Source of the DNA: Paraburkholderia sp. C35
Lineage (GTDB): Bacteria; Pseudomonadota; Gammaproteobacteria; Burkholderiales; Burkholderiaceae
NCBI RefSeq assembly: GCF_003121405.1
Contig: NZ_QBUY01000067.1
Span: 1-47,637 of the forward strand
DNA: 47,637 bases
Reading direction: 5' to 3'
The notes under the pieces are model-generated. The model saw nothing but the letters and a program-made list of their open reading frames with translations, was not told the origin of the DNA and ran no database searches. Shown piece after piece: positions 34,129-42,138 of the stretch. The position numbers were made by a program, and so were the translations under genes. Each line of letters opens with the position of its first letter. Within the stretch, counting starts at the first letter, position 1.

Positions 34129-37100
34129 ATGCCCGACATCGCCGCATCCACGCAGTCTTCCTCCTCAACGCCCGTCGCGCTGGTCAAGGCCGGCCAACGT
34201 TTCGTGTTCGATGGCCCGCACGGGTCGTCCGACGCGCTGCTGATCGCGCGCTATCACCTCGCGCACAAGGCGCAGATGCCGCTGCTGGCGGTGGTCTGTG
34301 CGAGCGCTGTCGATGCGCAGCGGCTCACGCAGGAACTCGCGTTCTTCGCGCCGGAAGCGCGGGTGCGTCTGCTGCCCGACTGCGAAACGCTGCCCTACGA
34401 CTCGTTCTCGCCGCACCAGGATCTCGTGTCCGAGCGTCTGGCCACGCTGCACGATCTCGGCGAAGGCCGCTGCGACATCCTGCTGGTGCCCGCCACGACG
34501 GCCTTGTACCGCATGCCGCCCGCGTCCTTCATGGCCGCGTATACGTTTTCCTTCTCGCAGGGCGCGCGTCTCGACGAAGCGAAGCTGAGAGCACAGCTGA
34601 CGCTGGCCGGCTATGAGCATGTAAGCCAGGTCGTGCGTCCCGGCGAATACTGCGTGCGCGGCTCGCTGATCGACCTGTTCCCGATGGGTTCGCCGCTGCC
34701 GTACCGGATCGACCTGTTCGACGATCAGGTCGATTCGATCCGGGCGTTCGATCCCGATTCGCAGCGCAGCCTGTATCCCGTGAAGGACGTGCGCCTGTTG
34801 CCCGGCCGCGAGTTCCCGTTCGACGAAGCCGCGCGCACGGCATTTCGCAGCCGCTGGCGCGAAGTGTTCGAGGGCGACCCGAGCCGCGCGTCGATCTACA
34901 AGGACATCGGCAACGGCGTGCCGTCGGCGGGTATCGAATACTATCTGCCGCTGTTCTTCGAAGAGACGGCCACCCTCTTTCACTATCTGCCCGACAACGC
35001 GCAACTGGTGTTCGTCGGCGATCTGGATGCCGCTATCCGGCGCTTCACAGCGGATACGAAGCAGCGCCACGGTTTTCTGTCGCATGACCGCGACCGGCCG
35101 ATTCTCGAACCGAAGCGCCTGTTCCTGTCGGACGAAGATTTCTATACGTTTGCCAAGCCGTTCGCGCGCCTGTCGCTGCCGGGTAATGCGGGCGGCGGCT
35201 GGGCCGTGCCGCTGCCGAATCTGGCCATCGACCGCCATGCCGACGATCCCGTCGCCGCCTTGCGCGCGTGGCTCGCCACCACGCCGAACCGCGTGCTGTT
35301 CGCGGCGGAATCGGCGGGCCGTCGCGAGACGATCGCGCAACTGCTCGCGGACAACGAACTGCGCCCCGCTTCCGCCGACAGCTACGCCGACTGGCTGACC
35401 TCCGACGCGCGCTTCGCGCTCGGCGTCGCGCCGCTCGCGAATGGCTTCGCCGTGCCCGCCGAAGGCGTCGCGATCCTCACCGAGACGGAACTGTACGGCC
35501 CGCTTGCGCGTCGCGCGGGACGCCGCCGCCAGGAACAGGCGAGCAACGTCGATTCGATGGTGCGCGACCTGTCCGAACTGAAGGTCGGCGATCCCGTCGT
35601 GCATTCGCAGCATGGCATCGGCCGCTACATGGGCCTCGTGACGATGGATCTCGGCGAAGGCGAAACCGAGTTCCTGCACCTCGAATACCAGGGCGACAGC
35701 AAGCTCTACGTGCCCGTCGCGCAATTGCATGTGATCTCGCGCTACAGCGGCGCCGACCCTGAAAGCGCGCCGTTGCATGCGCTCGGTTCGGGACAGTGGG
35801 AAAAAGCCAAGCGCAAGGCCGCGCAGCAGATCCGCGATACCGCCGCCGAACTGCTGAACCTGTACGCCCGCCGTGCCGCGCGCGAGGGCCACGCGTTCGC
35901 GCTCGAACCGCGCGACTACGTGAAATTCGCCGAAAGCTTCGGCTTCGAGGAAACACCCGATCAGGCCGCCGCGATTGCCGCCGTGATCGGCGACATGACG
36001 AGCGGCAAGCCGATGGACCGCCTCGTGTGCGGCGACGTCGGTTTCGGCAAGACAGAAGTGGCGTTGCGCGCGGCCTTTATCGCCGTGATGGGCGGCAAGC
36101 AGGTCGCGCTGCTCTCGCCTACCACGCTGCTCGCCGAACAGCATACGCAGACCTTCACCGACCGCTTCTCCGACTGGCCGGTGCGTATCGCGGAACTGTC
36201 GCGCTTCAAGACGGGCAAGGAAGTCAGCGCGTCGATCCAGCAGATCAACGAAGGCAGCGTCGATATCGTGATCGGCACGCACAAGCTGCTGTCGTCGGAT
36301 GTGCAGTTCAAGCGGCTCGGGCTCGTGATCATCGACGAGGAACACCGTTTCGGCGTGCGCCAGAAGGAAGCGTTGAAAGCGCTGCGCGCCGAAGTCGATG
36401 TGCTCACGCTTACCGCGACACCGATTCCGCGTACGCTCGGCATGGCACTGGAAGGTCTGCGCGACTTCTCGGTGATCGCCACCGCGCCGCAAAAGCGGCT
36501 CGCGATCAAGACCTTCGTGCGTCGCGAGGAAGATGGCGTGATCCGCGAAGCGATGCTGCGCGAACTGAAGCGCGGCGGCCAGGTGTACTTCCTGCACAAC
36601 GAAGTCGAGACCATCGAGAATCGCCGGCAGATGCTCGAAGCGCTGGTGCCGGAAGCGCGCATTGCCGTGGCGCACGGCCAGATGCACGAACGCGAACTGG
36701 AACGGGTGATGCGCGATTTCGTCGCGCAGCGCGCCAACGTGCTGCTGTGTACGACGATTATCGAAACCGGCATCGACGTGCCGAGCGCGAACACGATCCT
36801 GATCCATCGCTCAGACAAGTTTGGTCTCGCGCAGCTTCACCAGTTGCGTGGCCGCGTCGGGCGCTCGCATCACCAGGCGTACTCGTATCTGCTGGTGCAC
36901 GATCCGCAAGGGCTGACCAAGCAGGCGCAGCGTCGGCTCGAAGCCATTCAGCAGATGGAAGAACTCGGCGCGGGCTTCTATCTGGCGATGCACGACCTCG
37001 AAATCCGCGGCACGGGCGAAGTGCTCGGCGACAAGCAGTCGGGCGAAATCCACGAGATCGGTTTCCAGCTTTATACCGACATGCTCAACGACGCCGTCAA

Positions 37101-37617
37101 GGCACTGAAGAACGGCAAGGAGCCGGACCTCACGTCGCCGCTGGCTGCCACGACCGAGATCAACCTGCATACGCCCGCGATCCTGCCCGCCGATTACTGC
37201 GGCGACGTGCAGGAGCGTCTGTCGCTCTACAAGCGGCTCGCGAACTGCGAACACAGCGACGCTATCGATGGCATCCAGGAAGAGCTGATCGACCGTTTCG
37301 GCAAAATGCCGCCGCAGGCGCATGCGCTGGTCGAGACGCATCGCTTGCGGCTGGCTGCGAAGCCGCTCGGCATCTCCAAGATCGATGCGGGCGAAGCAGT
37401 GATCGGCTTGCAGTTCATCCCGAATCCGCCCATCGACGCGATGCGCATCATCGAAATGGTCCAGAAGCACAAGCACATCAAGCTCGCGGGCCAGGACAAG
37501 CTGCGTATCGAATCGCGCAGCCCGGACTTCACGGTGCGTGTCGCGACCGTGAAGGAAACGCTGCGCGCGCTCGGCGCGCCGGCGAAAGGCGCGGCAGGTC
37601 AGCGCGTCGCTTCGTAA
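34129..37617 (+). CDS. mfd: Transcription-repair coupling factor Mfd
   Basis: Mfd releases RNA polymerase stalled at DNA lesions and recruits UvrA. The 1162-residue product has a UvrB-like N-terminal module (LPDCETLPYDSFSPHQD near 85). The RNA polymerase-interacting domain lies around HSQHGIGRYMGL (about 490). The RecG-like translocase has Walker A GDVGFGKTEVA (about 633–643), the DEEH box IIDEEHRFG (about 735) and the TRG region GRVGRSHHQAYSYLL. A C-terminal TRCF domain follows. ATG 34129 is preferred because 15 upstream residues look non-coding. The 250-bp upstream region is shared with ispD (divergent). An M20-like gene follows after 9 bp. Confidence 0.97.
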   Translation: MPDIAASTQSSSSTPVALVKAGQRFVFDGPHGSSDALLIARYHLAHKAQMPLLAVVCASAVDAQRLTQELAFFAPEARVRLLPDCETLPYDSFSPHQDLVSERLATLHDLGEGRCDILLVPATTALYRMPPASFMAAYTFSFSQGARLDEAKLRAQLTLAGYEHVSQVVRPGEYCVRGSLIDLFPMGSPLPYRIDLFDDQVDSIRAFDPDSQRSLYPVKDVRLLPGREFPFDEAARTAFRSRWREVFEGDPSRASIYKDIGNGVPSAGIEYYLPLFFEETATLFHYLPDNAQLVFVGDLDAAIRRFTADTKQRHGFLSHDRDRPILEPKRLFLSDEDFYTFAKPFARLSLPGNAGGGWAVPLPNLAIDRHADDPVAALRAWLATTPNRVLFAAESAGRRETIAQLLADNELRPASADSYADWLTSDARFALGVAPLANGFAVPAEGVAILTETELYGPLARRAGRRRQEQASNVDSMVRDLSELKVGDPVVHSQHGIGRYMGLVTMDLGEGETEFLHLEYQGDSKLYVPVAQLHVISRYSGADPESAPLHALGSGQWEKAKRKAAQQIRDTAAELLNLYARRAAREGHAFALEPRDYVKFAESFGFEETPDQAAAIAAVIGDMTSGKPMDRLVCGDVGFGKTEVALRAAFIAVMGGKQVALLSPTTLLAEQHTQTFTDRFSDWPVRIAELSRFKTGKEVSASIQQINEGSVDIVIGTHKLLSSDVQFKRLGLVIIDEEHRFGVRQKEALKALRAEVDVLTLTATPIPRTLGMALEGLRDFSVIATAPQKRLAIKTFVRREEDGVIREAMLRELKRGGQVYFLHNEVETIENRRQMLEALVPEARIAVAHGQMHERELERVMRDFVAQRANVLLCTTIIETGIDVPSANTILIHRSDKFGLAQLHQLRGRVGRSHHQAYSYLLVHDPQGLTKQAQRRLEAIQQMEELGAGFYLAMHDLEIRGTGEVLGDKQSGEIHEIGFQLYTDMLNDAVKALKNGKEPDLTSPLAATTEINLHTPAILPADYCGDVQERLSLYKRLANCEHSDAIDGIQEELIDRFGKMPPQAHALVETHRLRLAAKPLGISKIDAGEAVIGLQFIPNPPIDAMRIIEMVQKHKHIKLAGQDKLRIESRSPDFTVRVATVKETLRALGAPAKGAAGQRVAS

Positions 37618-37626
37618 CGCTGCCGC

Positions 37627-38817
37627 ATGACGGGCGTGCCTGATACGGCATCGATCGTCGACCTGCTGACGGCGCTGGTGCGCGTGCCGAGCCGTGGCCG
37701 GATCGATGCGCGCACGCCTGTGCTGGCATGCATCGAAGCGTGGCTCGACGCGCATGACGTGCGTTCGCGCCGGATCGTTTCCGCTACAGGCGAGCCGCTC
37801 GCCCTGCACGTAGCGATACGCGGCGGCGCGGGCGCGGGTCCGCACTATCTGCTCAACGCAACCTTGGACACGGCCGGCTTCGGCGACGAAGCGACGTGGA
37901 CCTGGCCGCCGTTGAGCGCGCACATCGAAAACGGCTGGCTATACGGGCGCGGCAGCGCCGACAGCAAGGCGGCCGTCGCGATCTTCGCGCATCTCGCCGC
38001 GGCGTTCTCGCAACGTGCAGCGGCGCTCGAAGGCACGCTCGGCGTGCTGTTCGATCTCGATGAACACACGGGCCGTTTCGGCGGCGCGCGCGCCTTCTTC
38101 GATGCACCCGATGCGCCCAGACCCGACGGCGTACTGATCGGCTATCCCGGCATCGACCGGATCATGGCCGGCGCACGCGGCTTCCTGCGCGCGAAGCTGA
38201 TCGTGCACGGCGTGGCGGCGCACTCGGGCGCGAGCAGCACGCGCGGCATCAATGCAGCCATACGCGGCGCGACGCTCGCCGCTGCATTGGACGGATGCAC
38301 CCTGCCCGCCGATCCCGCATTCGGCCGTCCCGCGCAGTTGACCGTCACCGGACTGCGCGCGGGCGACGGCACTTACACCAGCGTGCCGGATCGTTGCGAA
38401 CTCAATCTTGATTGCCGCCTCACCCCTGCCTTCGACGCGGATGAAGCAAAGCGGCTGATCGAACGTATCGTTCGCGATCAGGACGTGCACATCGCTCCCG
38501 AACTCGCAACGTCGATCGAATGGATGCCGGGCTGGCCCGCGTACCGCGTACCGGATTCGCATCCGATGACAGATGCGCTGCGGCGTGCCGCGCGCAGTGA
38601 ACTAAGCGCGGATCTACCGCTGGCCGTCGCGGGACCGTCGAATATCGGGAATTACCTCGCGTCGCTCGGTGTGCCCGCGCTATGCGGCTTCGGTGTGCGC
38701 TGCGAAGGCATCCATGCCGCCGACGAACGTATCGAACTCGCCAGCATCGTGCCTGTCTATCGCATCTATGAACGCGCCTTGACGATGCTGCTCGCGCCCG
38801 AAAACGGCCCTTCGTGA
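37627..38817 (+). CDS. M20-like metallopeptidase homologue with altered metal ligands
   Basis: The 396-residue product has the M20 layout (catalytic domain with inserted dimerisation domain) and aligns by eye with the ArgE encoded next door. Several zinc ligands differ. The GHTDVV motif is NATLDTAG (T79 for His, D81 kept). GRGTCDMKG is GRGSADSKA (D112 kept). FDEEVG is LDEHTG (E146 kept, H147 for Glu). GEPTS is GYPGI (Y173 for Glu). The C-terminal GIHAADERIE keeps His363. The metal site is either rearranged or lost. Its ATG lies 9 bp after the mfd stop, so it is probably cotranscribed. Substrate unknown. Confidence 0.8.
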   Translation: MTGVPDTASIVDLLTALVRVPSRGRIDARTPVLACIEAWLDAHDVRSRRIVSATGEPLALHVAIRGGAGAGPHYLLNATLDTAGFGDEATWTWPPLSAHIENGWLYGRGSADSKAAVAIFAHLAAAFSQRAAALEGTLGVLFDLDEHTGRFGGARAFFDAPDAPRPDGVLIGYPGIDRIMAGARGFLRAKLIVHGVAAHSGASSTRGINAAIRGATLAAALDGCTLPADPAFGRPAQLTVTGLRAGDGTYTSVPDRCELNLDCRLTPAFDADEAKRLIERIVRDQDVHIAPELATSIEWMPGWPAYRVPDSHPMTDALRRAARSELSADLPLAVAGPSNIGNYLASLGVPALCGFGVRCEGIHAADERIELASIVPVYRIYERALTMLLAPENGPS

Positions 38818-38867
38818 CCCGCGTCAGCCAGCGTTTTCAACCCGGGCCGCCGATTGCTGCATCGCGC

Positions 38868-38897
38868 AAAGCCCCGTCCCGCAAGCCACCGGGCTTT
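38868..38897 (+). terminator. Terminator-like hairpin before argE
   Basis: AAAGCCC and GGGCTTT pair across a 16-nt loop in the 146-bp gap after the M20-like gene. The T-run is short, so this is a weak candidate end for the mfd transcript. Confidence 0.45.
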
Positions 38898-38963
38898 ATG
38901 AGCTTTGGCTAATTAAGCGTTATTTGGGGATGATCGAAAGACACACAAGCTGGAGCCAAAGTC

Positions 38964-40211
38964 ATGTCTCAGGTCGCTGACCAAGCGCTATCTGCCCAAA
39001 CGTCTTCCTCTTCCGCAGCTTCCGCCGGTACGTCTTCTCCCGCTTCGCTTCCCTGGGTCAACCGCCTCGTATCGTTCGATACCGTCAGCCGCAATCCGAA
39101 TCTCGGCCTGATCGAAACGGTGCGCGACGCGCTGCGTGAACGCGGCATCGACGCCACGCTCACCCACGACGAAAGCGGCAAATGGGCGACCCTGTTCGCG
39201 ACCATTCCGGCGCATGACGGCGAGACCAATGGCGGGATCGTGCTATCGGGCCACACGGACGTGGTGCCGGTGGACGGCCAGAACTGGGACAGCGACCCGT
39301 TCAAGCCCGAAGTGCGCGGCGACAAGCTCTATGGGCGCGGCACCTGCGACATGAAAGGCTTTATCGGCGCGGCGCTGACGCTCGTGCCGCAAATGCAGCA
39401 GACCAGACTCGCCAAGCCGATCCATCTGGCCTTTTCCTTCGACGAAGAAGTGGGTTGTGTCGGCGCGCCGCTGATGATCGCCGATCTGATGAAGCGCGGT
39501 GTGAAGCCGGATGGCTGCATCGTCGGCGAGCCGACCAGCATGCGTCCTATCATCGCGCACAAGGGCATCAATGCGTATCAATGTTGCGTGCGTGGCTTCG
39601 CGGCACATTCGTCGCTGACGCCGAAAGGACTGAACGCCATCGAATACGCGGCGCGGCTGATCTGCTACATCCGCGATATGGCCGACCAGTTCCGCGAGCA
39701 CGGCCCGTTCGATCAGCTCTACGATGTGCCATTTACCACGGCGCAAACCAGCACGATCAAGGGCGGCAACGCGATCAACACCGTGCCCGCCGAATGCAGC
39801 TTCGAATTCGAGTTCCGCAATCTGCCGACGCTCGATCCCGAGCCGATCTTCGCGCGCATCGACCAGTACGCGCGCGAGACGCTGTTGCCGAAGATGAAGC
39901 GCGAGCACGAAGCCGCTGCCATCGAATTTACGAAAATCGCCGCCGCGCCCGGCCTCGATGCCACGGAACAGGCGGCCATCACGCAACTGGTGCGCGCGCT
40001 GACCGGCGATCAGGACAAGCGCAAGGTCGCCTACGGCACGGAAGCGGGGCTGTTCTCGCTGGCGGGCATTCCCGCCATCGTGTGCGGTCCCGGCGACATT
40101 GTGCAGGCCCACAAGGCGAACGAATTCGTCACGCTCGATCAGCTCGCGCAGTGCGAGCAGTTCCTTGGCAAGTTCATTCACAGCATGTCGGTCGATGCGC
40201 ACGCGCATTGA
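38964..40211 (+). CDS. argE: Acetylornithine deacetylase ArgE
   Basis: ArgE hydrolyses N-acetylornithine to ornithine in arginine synthesis (cytoplasm). The 415-residue M20 enzyme has the full metal site: LSGHTDVVP (H97, D99), GRGTCDMKG, FDEEVGCVGA with general base and metal Glu, and IVGEPTSMRP. The C-terminal GPGDIVQAHKANEFV carries the last His. A Ser/Ala-rich N-terminal 28 residues precede the conserved SLPWVNRLVSFDTVS; they may be a lineage extension. A related amidohydrolase specificity cannot be fully excluded without alignment. Confidence 0.9.
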   Translation: MSQVADQALSAQTSSSSAASAGTSSPASLPWVNRLVSFDTVSRNPNLGLIETVRDALRERGIDATLTHDESGKWATLFATIPAHDGETNGGIVLSGHTDVVPVDGQNWDSDPFKPEVRGDKLYGRGTCDMKGFIGAALTLVPQMQQTRLAKPIHLAFSFDEEVGCVGAPLMIADLMKRGVKPDGCIVGEPTSMRPIIAHKGINAYQCCVRGFAAHSSLTPKGLNAIEYAARLICYIRDMADQFREHGPFDQLYDVPFTTAQTSTIKGGNAINTVPAECSFEFEFRNLPTLDPEPIFARIDQYARETLLPKMKREHEAAAIEFTKIAAAPGLDATEQAAITQLVRALTGDQDKRKVAYGTEAGLFSLAGIPAIVCGPGDIVQAHKANEFVTLDQLAQCEQFLGKFIHSMSVDAHAH

Positions 40212-40283
40212 TCGACGCACGACATAACAACATCACAACAACAAGGCATAACACGCGGACCTCACCTACCGACGACGCACGCC

Positions 40284-41306
40284 ATGTCCACCGCCACGCC
40301 GCAGCACACTGACCACACGATCGACGGCGAGCCGATCCCCACCCTCGACGACATCGCTTCGCAGCATTTCGCGCTGACGCCGTGGGTGGTGCGAACCCCC
40401 GTGTTCGACCGGCTGGATTTTCCGACGCTCGAAGGCACGCTGGTCAATTTCAAGTTCGAGCTATTGCAGGCAGGCGGCAGCTTCAAGGCGCGCGGCGCGT
40501 TTTCGAATCTGCTCGCACTCGACGAAGCCCAGCGCAGCGCGGGCGTGACCTGCGTGTCGGGCGGCAATCATGCCGTGGCGGTTGCCTATGCGGCGATGCG
40601 CATGGGTGTCAGTGCAAAGGTGGTCGTGATGCATGCGGCGAACCCCGCGCGCGTCGCGCTGTGCCGCCAGTATCGTGCCGAAGTCGTGATGGCCGACAAC
40701 GTCGAAGCTGCATTCGAGATCGTGCGCCGTATCGAGGCCGAGGAAGGCCGCTATTTCGTGCATCCGTTCACTGGTTACCGTACCGTGCTCGGCACGGCGA
40801 CGCTCGGCTACGAATGGGCGACGCAGACGCCCGATCTCGATGCCGTGATCGTGCCGATTGGCGGCGGCGGTCTGGCGGCGGGCGTTTCGACAGCACTGCG
40901 TCTCGCCAATCCGCGCGTGCATGTGTATGGCGTCGAGCCGGAAGGCGCCGACGTGATGAGCCGCAGCTTCGCCGCGAATCACACGCTCAGCATGAGCCAT
41001 ATGCATTCGATCGCCGATTCGCTGAAGGCGCCGCACACGGAGCAATACAGCTACGAGTTGTGCCGCCGCCATGTCGACCGCATCGTCACGGTCACCGACG
41101 ATGCCTTGCGTGCAGCCATGCTGACACTGTTCACGCAACTGAAGCTGGCCGTCGAACCGGCATGCGCGGCAGCCACGGCGGCCCTGCTCGGCCCGTTGCG
41201 CGAGCAGTTGCAAGGCAAACGCGTCGGCGTGCTGCTATGCGGGACCAATACGGACCCTGTCACGTTCGCTGCGCACATCGAGCAGGCGCGCGCCGCCGAA
41301 GTCTAG
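40284..41306 (+). CDS. Threonine/serine dehydratase-like PLP enzyme (fold type II)
   Basis: Such enzymes deaminate threonine or serine to 2-oxo acids, or act as racemases or dehydratases on hydroxy-amino acids. The 340-residue product carries the PLP Lys in GGSFKARGAFSNLL (about residue 69). It also has SGGNHAVAVAYAA and the phosphate-binding PIGGGGLAAGVS. It lacks the C-terminal ACT-like regulatory domain of biosynthetic IlvA, so a catabolic or broad-specificity enzyme is more likely. It follows argE by 72 bp. It ends in TAG, and the same frame stays open to 41558. Confidence 0.88.
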   Translation: MSTATPQHTDHTIDGEPIPTLDDIASQHFALTPWVVRTPVFDRLDFPTLEGTLVNFKFELLQAGGSFKARGAFSNLLALDEAQRSAGVTCVSGGNHAVAVAYAAMRMGVSAKVVVMHAANPARVALCRQYRAEVVMADNVEAAFEIVRRIEAEEGRYFVHPFTGYRTVLGTATLGYEWATQTPDLDAVIVPIGGGGLAAGVSTALRLANPRVHVYGVEPEGADVMSRSFAANHTLSMSHMHSIADSLKAPHTEQYSYELCRRHVDRIVTVTDDALRAAMLTLFTQLKLAVEPACAAATAALLGPLREQLQGKRVGVLLCGTNTDPVTFAAHIEQARAAEV

Positions 41307-41554
41307 GCGCCACGCGCCACGCATTCTTACAACACCTTGCCGTTACAAGGACGGCACGCTATTGCACACGAACACTCGCTGCATGCATGGCAGGCCCGCC
41401 GTTTGCAATCCCCGACGGTTCCTTTTCACTTCTGCGACATGGCGGCCAGATCAGGCTCGCATCTGAAGGTTCACTGCGATCGGGCGCCAAATCATTTCAC
41501 GCTGCGCCGATCGTTGGCTATCATGTCGCCATCGACTTCAAGGAGAACTGCCCG

Positions 41555-42004
41555 ATGAGCATCGTCAAGGAATTCAAGGAATTTGCCCTCAAAGGCAACG
41601 TCATGGACCTCGCAGTCGGTGTGATCATCGGCGGCGCGTTCTCGACGATCGTCAATTCCGTCGTGAAGGATCTGATCATGCCCGTCGTCGGCGTGGCGAC
41701 GGGTGGCCTCGACTTCTCCAACAAGTTCATCCTGCTCGGGCACATACCCGACAACTTCAAAGGCAACCCCGAATCCTACAAAGACCTGCAGACGGCAGGC
41801 GTCGCCGCGTTCGGCTACGGCTCGTTCATTACCGTCGCAATCAACTTCGTGATTCTTGCCTTCATCATCTTCATGATGGTCAAGTTCATCAACAAGCTGC
41901 GCACGCTCGAACCCGCTGCGCCGCCGGCACCGCCGGCGCCCACGCCGGAAGACGTGCTGCTGCTGCGTGAGATCCGCGATTCGCTGAAACAGCCGCGGGT
42001 CTGA
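41555..42004 (+). CDS. mscL: Large-conductance mechanosensitive channel MscL
   Basis: MscL is a homopentameric inner-membrane safety valve opened by membrane tension on osmotic downshock. The 149-residue product begins MSIVKEFKEFALKGNVMDLA. TM1 (AVGVIIGGAFSTIVNSVVKD) follows, then a periplasmic loop, TM2 (AINFVILAFIIFMMVKFIN) and a Pro/Ala-rich linker into the C-terminal helix (PEDVLLLREIRDSLKQ). AAGGAG lies nine bases before ATG 41555. A long perfect hairpin terminator follows. Confidence 0.97.
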   Translation: MSIVKEFKEFALKGNVMDLAVGVIIGGAFSTIVNSVVKDLIMPVVGVATGGLDFSNKFILLGHIPDNFKGNPESYKDLQTAGVAAFGYGSFITVAINFVILAFIIFMMVKFINKLRTLEPAAPPAPPAPTPEDVLLLREIRDSLKQPRV

Positions 42005-42051
42005 CGGCATCGACGCGGCGCCCGCGCGCCGCGCAGTCAGCGAGCACACAA

Positions 42052-42094
42052 CACGAAGGGTCTGTTGCGCCACGCGCGCAACAGACCCTTCGTG
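42052..42094. terminator. Long hairpin terminator between mscL and the hybrid kinase gene
   Basis: A perfect 19-bp stem (arms 42052–42070 and 42076–42094, beginning CACGAAGGGTCTG) encloses a 5-nt loop, followed by CTTTC on the plus strand. It lies between convergent genes and can serve both directions, although its T-run is short. Confidence 0.75.
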
Positions 42095-42138
42095 CTTTCA
42101 CCGGATAACTTCGAGCGGATGGCGTCTTCCGAGCGCCA

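Noticed and set aside
34165..36807. An 880-codon open frame opposite mfd
   Set aside because: Antisense shadow of mfd with repetitive Arg/His/Gln composition and no motif.
38818..38963. A riboswitch or arginine leader before argE
   Set aside because: The gap is only 146 bp and shows just a weak hairpin. No ARG-box pair was convincing by eye.
40382..42004. A 540-codon frame that includes mscL at its end
   Set aside because: Its first 390 codons overlap the PLP enzyme in another frame and look Arg-rich and random. Only the MscL part from 41555 is real.
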